Shown: one piece after another, positions 1 to 8,152 of the stretch | Numbering within the stretch: position 1 is the first letter of the stretch | How the letters are laid out: every line of letters starts with the position of its first letter | Source: an uncultured Bacteroidales bacterium | Lineage (GTDB): Bacteria > Bacteroidota > Bacteroidia > Bacteroidales > Bacteroidaceae | Direction: 5' to 3' | Assembly: GCA_902779165.1 (NCBI GenBank) | Contig: CACZAN010000030.1 | Span: forward strand, 1 to 40,770 | Length of the DNA stretch: 40,770 bases | The notes under the pieces: model-generated | The model's input: only the letters and a program-made list of their open reading frames with translations | Databases searched by the model: none | What the model was told of the DNA's origin: nothing | Translations under genes and position numbers: made by a program

Positions 1-48
1 AGGTTACTGCCCCGACGAAGTCAGGGGTACCTTTCTCGTTTGCGGGTG

Positions 49-80
49 CAAAGGTACGGCGATTTTTCCGAACTGCCAAA
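49..80 (-). promoter_or_regulatory. Promoter reading leftward out of the window
   Basis: On the minus strand, TTTG (77-80) lies 20 nt before TACCTTTG (49-56), an exact match to the Bacteroidetes sigma-ABfr pattern. The transcript would start near 42 and run off the left edge. Its first 40 nt hold an imperfect GC-rich hairpin (around 10-30). The driven gene is outside the window. Confidence 0.8.
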
Positions 81-125
81 CGTTTTAGCAACTTTTTTAC
101 CGCAAAACCGCAAAAAAATGCAAGA

Positions 126-145
126 TTGTTGATAAGGGTCAACAA
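126..145 (-). terminator. Possible weak terminator of the AraC-like gene
   Basis: A 7-bp stem (TTGTTGA at 126-132, TCAACAA at 139-145) lies downstream of the minus-strand gene. In that direction it is followed after a few bases by a run of T. The stem is short and AT-rich, so this is tentative. Confidence 0.35.
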
Positions 146-170
146 CCTCGCGCGCGTACCTTATTAATAA

Positions 171-210
171 ATAAAAGGGAATCAGGATTAATATATAAAA
201 GGGAATCAGG
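171..210. repeat. 16-bp direct duplication over a stop codon
   Basis: ATAAAAGGGAATCAGG occurs at 171-186 and again at 195-210 (24-bp period). The right copy contains the stop codon of the minus-strand regulator, so the stop signal is duplicated just downstream of itself. Confidence 0.85.
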
Positions 211-1318
211 CATCCAGTTTGTTGGCAAGAACCTCATCAAGAGTCTTTCCAGTGACGCGTTCGAAATTGCTACGGGCAGTCTTCAGGGTGCCAAAACCAG
301 CATCGAGACAATCGCGGATGCCTAATATTTCGCCATAAGAAATCATTCGCTGGAGTTCTGCCACGCGGTAGGCGTTGATGTATTCATGGATATTGTTGTA
401 GCCCTGGCTGCGGACGCACTGGAGGGCGAGGTGCCGGTTGATGCCTGCTCCGGCGCAGAGCTGATCGCGGCCAAAGGTGTAGTCTTTCCAGTCGTCGCGA
501 TGGTGCTGCATCCAATATTCGAGGCATTCGAATCGCCGGAGATTGGCTTCGTTGAAGTCTTCTTCCTTGTCTTCCTCAATGGCTACGGTGGCATCAAAGT
601 CGGGAGCCTCCTCCACGGTCTTTATCGCGGGCTGGGGCAGACTCAGGGCCAGGGTCTCGAGAGCGCGCATACACATATAGACATTGGCACAGGTGAAGAG
701 TATCACCCACACCTCGAAGAGTGGTACGGTGAACTTCAGGATGACCCAGAGGTAGAGGCAAGAGATGAAACCGAGGAACGTGGTATAGACGCGGAGGTAG
801 CCCGGCACATGGGGCTGGCGGAGCATGGTCCGCGGCAGACGCAGGATGTTGACGACGTAGTACACGCTGACGCCGAGCATGGCGGCGCGAAGCAGCATAT
901 CAAGTGTGAAGAAGGCATCGCCAAGTTCCTTCCAGGTGTAGTAATTCGGAGAGGTCACCCCAATCTTGGTAAAGAAGAGGTAGAGTATGGTGAGGATGAT
1001 CACGGGGAGGGCATATTTCCACATACGCTTCCACTGTAGATAACCTGGCATGGAGACTCCTAACGGATAGATACTCTGCAGGAAGGTGAAAGCCATGAGG
1101 CCCATGAGTGTACCAGGGTGAAGCATGGCGGGGCGCGTGGTTTCGATAACAGCGGCAAAGGGTATGACACACACCACCGCCGCACCGAAGATCCCAACGA
1201 CCGACGCGATGGAGAGGTATTGAATCTTGTGGCGGGCGAAGAGGGCCATCACAGACGCCATCACAAGATGGGTGACAGCCACCACAAGGAGTACACTATG
1301 GAGAGATACGATGCTCAT
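206..1318 (-). CDS. Membrane-bound AraC-type transcriptional regulator
   Basis: A 370-aa protein. Residues 1 to about 220 hold roughly six to seven hydrophobic segments separated by short charged loops. An acidic linker (about 225-260) follows, then an AraC-like helix-turn-helix region (about 270-365) with the pattern FGRDQLCAGAGINRH and a second helix pair ending near FERVTGKTLDEVL. This layout, an integral-membrane sensor with a C-terminal AraC DNA-binding domain, recurs in Bacteroidetes. The signal and targets are unknown. The ATG at 1318 has a consensus promoter upstream (1360-1391), and the gene is divergent from the purine nucleoside phosphorylase gene. Regulation of its neighbour is possible but not shown by the sequence. 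Confidence 0.8.
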   Translation of the reverse strand: MSIVSLHSVLLVVAVTHLVMASVMALFARHKIQYLSIASVVGIFGAAVVCVIPFAAVIETTRPAMLHPGTLMGLMAFTFLQSIYPLGVSMPGYLQWKRMWKYALPVIILTILYLFFTKIGVTSPNYYTWKELGDAFFTLDMLLRAAMLGVSVYYVVNILRLPRTMLRQPHVPGYLRVYTTFLGFISCLYLWVILKFTVPLFEVWVILFTCANVYMCMRALETLALSLPQPAIKTVEEAPDFDATVAIEEDKEEDFNEANLRRFECLEYWMQHHRDDWKDYTFGRDQLCAGAGINRHLALQCVRSQGYNNIHEYINAYRVAELQRMISYGEILGIRDCLDAGFGTLKTARSNFERVTGKTLDEVLANKLDA

Positions 1319-1359
1319 TGGAAATAAAAAAAACAGGCCAAAATGGCTGAAAAGTCAGG

Positions 1360-1391
1360 CAAAGGTAGGCAAAAATCGCGGTTTGAGCAAA
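1360..1391 (-). promoter_or_regulatory. Promoter of the AraC-like gene
   Basis: Minus strand TTTG (1388-1391), 20 nt, TACCTTTG (1360-1367): exact consensus. Transcription should start near 1353, giving a leader of about 35 nt. Confidence 0.85.
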
Positions 1392-1430
1392 TTTAACAGC
1401 CGAAAATATGGCGGATTCCCATTTTATCCT

Positions 1431-1438
1431 TAACTTTG
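1431..1438 (+). promoter_or_regulatory. -7 element for the PNP-thiL-lpxK operon
   Basis: TAACTTTG matches TAnnTTTG, 34 nt before the PNP start codon. The -33 box is only partial (TATG at the expected distance). Confidence 0.6.
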
Positions 1439-1471
1439 CGGTGCAAAACCCACGAAAACTGACAAAACGGT

Positions 1472-2293
1472 ATGTACGCAAAGATTCAAGAAACAGCCTG
1501 CTGGCTGCGCGAAAGGATGCCCAGCAAGCCAACAACCGCCATCGTCCTGGGAACGGGTCTCGGACAGCTGGCAGAGGAGATTCAGATAACACTCGCCATC
1601 AACTACAAGGATATTCCGAACTTCCCGGTCTCGACCGTGGAGGGTCACACGGGACGTCTGATTTTCGGGAAACTGGGTGACCGAGATATCCTGGCGATGC
1701 AGGGGCGCTTTCACTTCTACGAGGGCTACTCCATGAAAGAGGTGACGTTCCCCGTGCGCGTGATGCATGAAATAGGTATCAAGACGTTATACGTCAGCAA
1801 TGCCTCCGGCGGCATGAACCCCAGTTTCAAAATTGGTGACATCATGGTCATCACCGACCATATCAATTTCTTCCCCGAGCATCCGCTGCACGGGCCCAAC
1901 CTTCCGATGGGCCCCCGCTTCCCCGACATGCATGAGGCATACGACAAGAAGCTGATAGAGCTGGCCGACACCATCGCTTCTGAAAAGGGCATCAAGCTGC
2001 AGCACGGCGTGTATCTGGGCACACAAGGTCCCACGTTCGAGACGCCCTCCGAGTACCGAATGTATCATATACTGGGCGGCGACGCTGTGGGCATGAGCAC
2101 CGTGCCCGAGGTCATTGTGGCTCGCCACTGCGGCATCAAGGTCTTCGGAGTGAGCATCATCACGGACCTCGGCGTGGAGGGCATTGTCTGTGAAGTAAGC
2201 CATGAGGAGGTGCAGAAGGCAGCCAACGCCACCCAGCCCATCATGGCCGATCTGATGCGTGAAATGATAAATCGCAACGAGGTTGCGGAGTGA
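1472..2293 (+). CDS. punA: Purine nucleoside phosphorylase, trimeric PNP family
   Basis: A 273-aa enzyme for phosphorolysis of purine (deoxy)nucleosides to base and (deoxy)ribose-1-phosphate in cytosolic purine salvage. It aligns along its length with the mammalian-type low-molecular-mass PNP family: glycine-rich phosphate loop GTGLG (27-31), GHTGR with His59, QGRFHFYEGY with Arg79 and His81, the base-binding Glu190 in TFET, and GMST (207-210). The base-recognising Asn of the family (human Asn243, in the context SLITN) is replaced by Asp232 (SIITD), which may shift base preference. The stop overlaps the region where thiL begins, so PNP, thiL and lpxK are probably one transcript. The symbol punA is assigned by family resemblance. 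Confidence 0.92.
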   Translation: MYAKIQETACWLRERMPSKPTTAIVLGTGLGQLAEEIQITLAINYKDIPNFPVSTVEGHTGRLIFGKLGDRDILAMQGRFHFYEGYSMKEVTFPVRVMHEIGIKTLYVSNASGGMNPSFKIGDIMVITDHINFFPEHPLHGPNLPMGPRFPDMHEAYDKKLIELADTIASEKGIKLQHGVYLGTQGPTFETPSEYRMYHILGGDAVGMSTVPEVIVARHCGIKVFGVSIITDLGVEGIVCEVSHEEVQKAANATQPIMADLMREMINRNEVAE

Positions 2294-2315
2294 AAAATTC
2301 TTAACAGATAATCCA

Positions 2316-3401
2316 TTGGAAATTGCAGAACTGGGTGAGTTCGGACTTATTCACCACCTCACCAACGACATAGAGACAAAAAACAGCGAGACGCTGAAGG
2401 GCGTGGGCGATGACTGCGCCATCCTCCAATATCCCGAAGGCCGACAGGTGTTGGTCACCACCGACCTGCTGATGGAAGGTGTGCACTTCGACTTGCAGTA
2501 CACGCCGTTGAAGCATTTGGGCTACAAGAGTGCCATGGTGAACCTCTCTGACATCTATGCCATGAATGGGCGGCCGCGCCAGATGACGGTATCGCTGGCC
2601 GTCTCCAAGCGTTTCAGCGTGGAAGACCTCGAGACATTCTACGAGGGATTGCGACTGGCATGCGACGCGCATGGATGCGACATCGTGGGCGGCGACACGA
2701 CCTCTTCGCTTACAGGGCTGGCCATCAGCATCACGTGCATCGGCGATGCGGCCCCCGACAAGGTGGTCTATCGCAGCGGGGCGCGAGATACGGATCTCAT
2801 TTGCGTATCGGGCGACCTCGGAGCTGCGTATATGGGGTTGCAGCTGCTGGAGCGCGAAAAGGCAATATACAACAGCCAACTGGAGAATGAAAAATTAAGA
2901 ATGAAAAATGCGTCCGAGGGAGCCAAGGCGGTTGAGGAGTTCCAGCCGGACTTCAGCGGACGCGAATATCTGCTGGAGCGGCAGCTGAAGCCCGAGGCAC
3001 GGCGTGACATTATCCAAGCATTGGCCGAAGCGGGGATTGTACCCACGGCCATGATAGACATCAGCGACGGCCTGAGCAGCGAGCTGATGCACATCTGCCA
3101 ACAGAGCCATACGGGCTGCCGGATCTTCGAAGAGCGACTGCCCATCGACTACCAGACAGCGGTCATGGCCGAAGAACTGAACATGAACGTGACCACATGC
3201 GCCCTGAATGGCGGTGAGGACTATGAGCTGCTGTTCACCGTACCCCTGACTCAGCACGACCGCGTCAGCGCCCTGCCGGATGTGAAAATTATCGGACACA
3301 TAACCCGTCCGGAACTTGGACTGCAGCTGGTTTGCCGCGACGGGGTGGAGATGGCATTGAAAGCACAAGGCTGGAACCCGTTGAAAGTTGAAAGTTCTTG
3401 A
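2316..3401 (+). CDS. thiL: Thiamine-monophosphate kinase
   Basis: Phosphorylates thiamine monophosphate to thiamine diphosphate with ATP (AIR synthase/PurM-like fold). Motifs: GVGDDCAIL, the metal-binding DLLMEGVHFD, VGGDTT, IDISDGL, and GGEDYELLF near the C-terminus. No ATG is available. The frame opens with TTG at 2283 (overlapping the end of the PNP gene) and a second TTG at 2316. I chose 2316 because it gives MEIAELGEFGLI, the usual start of Bacteroidetes ThiL. Oddities: residues about 189-205 are extra relative to the family and come from an AT-rich repeat (2883-2910), and the last residues (LKVESS) and the stop codon lie in repeat-like DNA. Confidence 0.9.
   Translation: MEIAELGEFGLIHHLTNDIETKNSETLKGVGDDCAILQYPEGRQVLVTTDLLMEGVHFDLQYTPLKHLGYKSAMVNLSDIYAMNGRPRQMTVSLAVSKRFSVEDLETFYEGLRLACDAHGCDIVGGDTTSSLTGLAISITCIGDAAPDKVVYRSGARDTDLICVSGDLGAAYMGLQLLEREKAIYNSQLENEKLRMKNASEGAKAVEEFQPDFSGREYLLERQLKPEARRDIIQALAEAGIVPTAMIDISDGLSSELMHICQQSHTGCRIFEERLPIDYQTAVMAEELNMNVTTCALNGGEDYELLFTVPLTQHDRVSALPDVKIIGHITRPELGLQLVCRDGVEMALKAQGWNPLKVESS
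2883..2910 (+). repeat. AT-rich interspersed repeat inside thiL
   Basis: A 28-bp stretch with two related units, GAATGAAAAATTAA and GAATGAAAAATG, reads in frame as ENEKLRMKN inside ThiL. Its composition resembles intergenic Bacteroidetes repeats and is unlike the GC-richer flanking codons. Confidence 0.6.
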
Positions 3402-3428
3402 AGTATCAAGCGACCAAAGGTCGAGCGG
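3394..3428 (+). repeat. Interspersed repeat, copy 1
   Basis: Matches 40561-40597 closely: GTTCTTGAAGT, one variable base, TCAAGCG, a small hairpin core (ACC AAA GGT here), then GAGCGG. The TGA stop of thiL (3399-3401) is inside it. It separates thiL from lpxK. Confidence 0.65.
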
Positions 3429-3466
3429 AAAAGTTGAAAAAATGAAAGGTTGACATTCGAGAAATA

Positions 3467-4543
3467 TTGGAAGGAGATCTGATACATATTAATGACTGGT
3501 TGCGGCCCCTCTCGTGGCTGTATGGGATGGGTATATGGCTGCGCAATTGGATGTTCGACAGTAAGATACTGAAAGAACAAGAGTACGAGCGTCCGATTAT
3601 TTGCGTAGGTAATCTCACCGTGGGAGGCACAGGAAAAACGCCTCATACCGAGATGTTGCTTCGGATGCTGCAGAAGGATTACCGTGTGGCAATACTCAGC
3701 CGGGGATACATGCGGAAAAGTAGCGGGTATCGTCTGGCCACGAAGCAGACTACCATGCCAGAAATAGGCGACGAACCCTGGCAAATCAAGCAGAAATTCC
3801 CCGATGCCATCATTGCCGTCGACGGTAACCGCCGACGTGGATTGCAGCACCTGTTCAATGACCCCGAGACACGCGACGTGGATGTCGTGCTGCTTGACGA
3901 TGCATATCAGCACCGTTATGTTCATGCTGGACTAAACCTCCTGCTGACGGACTACCATCGCCTGATCACCGACGACGTGCTGCTGCCTGCGGGCCGTTTG
4001 CGCGAGCCAGTGAGTGCCAAGAACCGTGCTAATGCAGTGATTGTCACGAAATGTCCGGCAGCCATGAAGCCCATGGACTACCGTGTCATCCAGCACGCCC
4101 TGAGCCTCAAGCCCTACCAGCAACTCTTCTTCTCCACCTTCAGGTATGGCCGTCCCTACCGCCTCTTCAGCGACACCCCTGGGGTGGAAGAAGAACTGAC
4201 GCCCGACACACACGTCCTCCTCATCACCGGTATTGCCTCACCACAGCAGATGATTCTCGACTTGCAACGTCAGACACGACATATCACCCCTATATCCTTC
4301 GCCGATCATCATGAATTCCGACCGCGCGATATCCAGAAGATAGAATCTGCCTTCACAGACCTTCAGGGCAGCAAGCGTCTGATTATCACTACGGAGAAAG
4401 ATGCCACCCGCCTTCTTCCCATTAAGGATCTTTCGCCCATTGTGCGTCGCCACATCTACGTCCTGCCCATCGAAGTCGAAATACTCCGCGATCAGGGCGA
4501 TGAATTCCGCCGCCTCATTTTCGATTACATCTCCTCAACATAA
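3467..4543 (+). CDS. lpxK: Tetraacyldisaccharide 4'-kinase (lipid A synthesis)
   Basis: Phosphorylates the 4' position of the tetraacyl disaccharide precursor of lipid A at the inner membrane. The 358-aa length is normal for the family. The N-terminal hydrophobic helix (PLSWLYGMGIWLRNW) is typical, and the Walker A motif VGNLTVGGTGKTPHTE spans about residues 46-61, followed by SRGY and VDGNRRRG. DVVLLDDAYQHR is the conserved acidic/DDxxQH motif. No ATG fits: an in-frame stop lies at 3443, and TTG at 3467 is the first usable start, giving the expected N-terminus. It is last in the PNP-thiL-lpxK cluster and ends at a bidirectional terminator shared with gyrB. Confidence 0.92.
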   Translation: MEGDLIHINDWLRPLSWLYGMGIWLRNWMFDSKILKEQEYERPIICVGNLTVGGTGKTPHTEMLLRMLQKDYRVAILSRGYMRKSSGYRLATKQTTMPEIGDEPWQIKQKFPDAIIAVDGNRRRGLQHLFNDPETRDVDVVLLDDAYQHRYVHAGLNLLLTDYHRLITDDVLLPAGRLREPVSAKNRANAVIVTKCPAAMKPMDYRVIQHALSLKPYQQLFFSTFRYGRPYRLFSDTPGVEEELTPDTHVLLITGIASPQQMILDLQRQTRHITPISFADHHEFRPRDIQKIESAFTDLQGSKRLIITTEKDATRLLPIKDLSPIVRRHIYVLPIEVEILRDQGDEFRRLIFDYISST

Positions 4544-4565
4544 AGTCTGTTTCTTTTAACAAAAT

Positions 4566-4597
4566 AAGAAGGCGCCCCTTTACTGGGACGCCTTCTT
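4566..4597. terminator. Bidirectional terminator between lpxK and gyrB
   Basis: A 9-bp stem AAGAAGGCG/CGCCTTCTT (4566-4574 with 4589-4597), with further C:G pairs inside, has a T run after it on the plus strand and A-rich sequence before it. It serves the convergent lpxK and gyrB transcripts. Confidence 0.85.
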
Positions 4598-4620
4598 TTT
4601 CCGATATAAGCTACAGGCTC

Positions 4621-6603
<1,983 letters not shown>

Positions 6604-6668
6604 TTAGAATCTGAGAGCTAAGAAGTCCTATTGTGAGGCTTGGGGGGCCTCCTGGGCTTTTTGCGGCG

Positions 6669-6700
6669 CAAAATTAATAAAAATATGGGAAACAGCGAAA
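6669..6700 (-). promoter_or_regulatory. Promoter of gyrB
   Basis: Minus strand TAATTTTG (6669-6676) matches the -7 consensus. At 20 nt upstream is TTTC, one mismatch from TTTG. The predicted leader is about 75 nt. Confidence 0.65.
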
Positions 6701-6760
6701 TTTCAGAGCCTCTTTTTCGCGTGCGCGCGCGTAAAAAGCAAAAAAACGCAGCTGAGAGGC

Positions 6761-6792
6761 AAAAAAGAGCAGCGAACCTCACGGTTCACTGC
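6761..6792 (-). terminator. Intrinsic terminator of the tRNA-Glu/rpsT transcript
   Basis: Minus strand hairpin GCAGTGAACC (6792-6783), GTGA loop, GGTTCGCTGC (6778-6769): 10 bp with one G-U pair, followed by a T-rich run (6761-6767). Confidence 0.85.
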
Positions 6793-6865
6793 CCTTACAA
6801 CAGAAATATGTACTCTTTGCTATGGACTATTAGTTTTACCCATATCAGGTAAAACGGAAGGGAGT

Positions 6866-7120
6866 TCAAGCTAACTTTTGGATATGGCGAGCCAACTTGG
6901 ACTTCAAGTTGGAAGCCTTATTCTTGTGGATTAAATTGGTCTTTGCGAGTTTGTCGAGCATCTTCTGCACGGCGGGGAACTGATTTTCAGCCTCGGCCTT
7001 ATCGGTCGTGGCGCGGAGCTTACGTACTGCGGCACGCATAGCTTTTGCATAATAGCGATTATGCAGGCGGCGCTTCTGCTCCTGACGGATTCTCTTTAGC
7101 GATGACTTATGATTTGCCAT
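6866..7120 (-). CDS. rpsT: 30S ribosomal protein S20
   Basis: An 84-aa, strongly basic, all-helical protein of the small subunit that binds 16S r[29 protein letters not shown] is followed by [13 protein letters not shown] and a lysine-rich C-terminus ([17 protein letters not shown]), the full family length. It lies 45 bp downstream of tRNA-Glu on the same strand with no promoter of its own visible, so the two are probably cotranscribed from 7289-7320. A clear terminator follows. Confidence 0.97.
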   Translation of the reverse strand: MANHKSSLKRIRQEQKRRLHNRYYAKAMRAAVRKLRATTDKAEAENQFPAVQKMLDKLAKTNLIHKNKASNLKSKLARHIQKLA

Positions 7121-7165
7121 TTCGAATTACGTTACTTTTGACTATTTACTATTAAGGATACTTAG

Positions 7166-7237
7166 TAGTCCATAGCAGAGTCGAACTGCTCTTTAGAGAA
7201 TGAAAATCTCTCGTCCTAACCGATAGACGAATGGACC
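7166..7237 (-). tRNA. tRNA-Glu (TTC anticodon)
   Basis: Reads as a complete cloverleaf on the minus strand. The acceptor arm is GGTCCAT/ATGGACT, the anticodon stem-loop AGAGATTTTCATTCT has TTC at the anticodon position, and the T arm contains AGTTCGACTCT. The 3' CCA is not encoded. It is upstream of rpsT on the same transcript. Confidence 0.95.
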
Positions 7238-7288
7238 AGCCTTGCTTGAATCACACATTCATGTTGCCCGAAGTGTGATTTGCGGGTG

Positions 7289-7320
7289 CAAAGGTACGGC
7301 ATTTTTTCGTTTCCACCAAA
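7289..7320 (-). promoter_or_regulatory. Promoter of tRNA-Glu/rpsT
   Basis: Minus strand TTTG (7317-7320), exactly 20 nt, TACCTTTG (7289-7296). The downstream bases are the same as at the 49-80 promoter (CACCCGCAAA), suggesting a shared strong stable-RNA-type promoter. Confidence 0.88.
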
Positions 7321-7391
7321 TATTTCCGCGAAAAAAGTTACGAATTAAGCAATTTTCGTCCTTATCCAGCCCATATTCCATGTATTTTCGC

Positions 7392-7399
7392 TACTTTTG
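7392..7399 (+). promoter_or_regulatory. -7 element of recO
   Basis: TACTTTTG, 20 nt before the recO ATG. No clear -33 TTTG at the right distance. Confidence 0.6.
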
Positions 7400-7419
7400 C
7401 AGGCAAAAAGTAGATAATT

Positions 7420-8139
7420 ATGCAATCCCACGGCATCGTTCTACATTCCCTTCGCTACGGCGACCAGCAGATTATTCTCGACATCTTCACGGAGGTGGCG
7501 GGAACGGTGTCGTTCATCGTGCGCCTGCCTCGAGGCGGCAAACGAGGAGCGCGAGCCAGCGTCTGGCAGCCCTTGTCGCTCGTGGAGGTTCTATGGGAGC
7601 CCCGTCCGAAAGCGGACTTACAAAAACCTCAAGAACTGGCGCTTTGGCAGCCATGGCGCGACATTCCTTTCCAGCCTGCGAAAGCGGCAATGGGGCTATT
7701 CCTCTCAGAATTTCTCTCCCACGCTTTGCGCTCAGAACAGGAGAACGGTCCCCTTTTCGATTTCCTGACGAGTAGTCTGCACTGGTTAGACGAAGCCGAC
7801 CGGCGCTTTGCCAACTTCCATGTGGTATTCCTGCTCCACCTCTCGCGCTTTCTGGGTTTCATGCCTAATGCCGACGATTGGGAACCTGGCGCCTTCTTCG
7901 ACCTGCAGGCCGCATCTTTCACACTCTCCCGCCCCTTACATCCTTTTTATATAGACGCCGAGGAGTCTTCGCTGGTCTCGAAATTCCTGAGAATGGACTA
8001 TCGCTCAATGCGTGCCGTGGGACTGAACGGAGCCGCCCGTCGGCGCACCCTGCAGCTCATCATTCTCTTCTACCGGCTTCACATCCCAGAATTCCCGGAA
8101 GTGCGCAGTCTCGAAGTGTTGGCAGACGTCTTCTCCTAA
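7420..8139 (+). CDS. recO: DNA repair protein RecO
   Basis: A 239-aa recombination mediator that helps RecA load on SSB-coated DNA and anneals strands in the RecFOR pathway. The N-terminal OB fold begins MQSHGIVLHSLRYGDQQIILDIFTE, then FIVRLPRGGKRG. A helical C-terminal domain with FLLHLSRFLGFMPN and LQLIILFYRLHI is typical of Bacteroidetes RecO. The C4 zinc-finger cysteines of some family members are absent. The ATG at 7420 sits just after a -7 promoter element. It converges on the helicase gene with only 13 bp between them. Confidence 0.9.
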   Translation: MQSHGIVLHSLRYGDQQIILDIFTEVAGTVSFIVRLPRGGKRGARASVWQPLSLVEVLWEPRPKADLQKPQELALWQPWRDIPFQPAKAAMGLFLSEFLSHALRSEQENGPLFDFLTSSLHWLDEADRRFANFHVVFLLHLSRFLGFMPNADDWEPGAFFDLQAASFTLSRPLHPFYIDAEESSLVSKFLRMDYRSMRAVGLNGAARRRTLQLIILFYRLHIPEFPEVRSLEVLADVFS

Positions 8140-8152
8140 ACCAGAGTGTTCC

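Noticed and set aside
7131-7138. Plus-strand TACTTTTG between rpsT and tRNA-Glu as a promoter
   Set aside because: It points into the antisense of tRNA-Glu, has no -33 box at the right distance and no gene to drive before recO, which has its own element.
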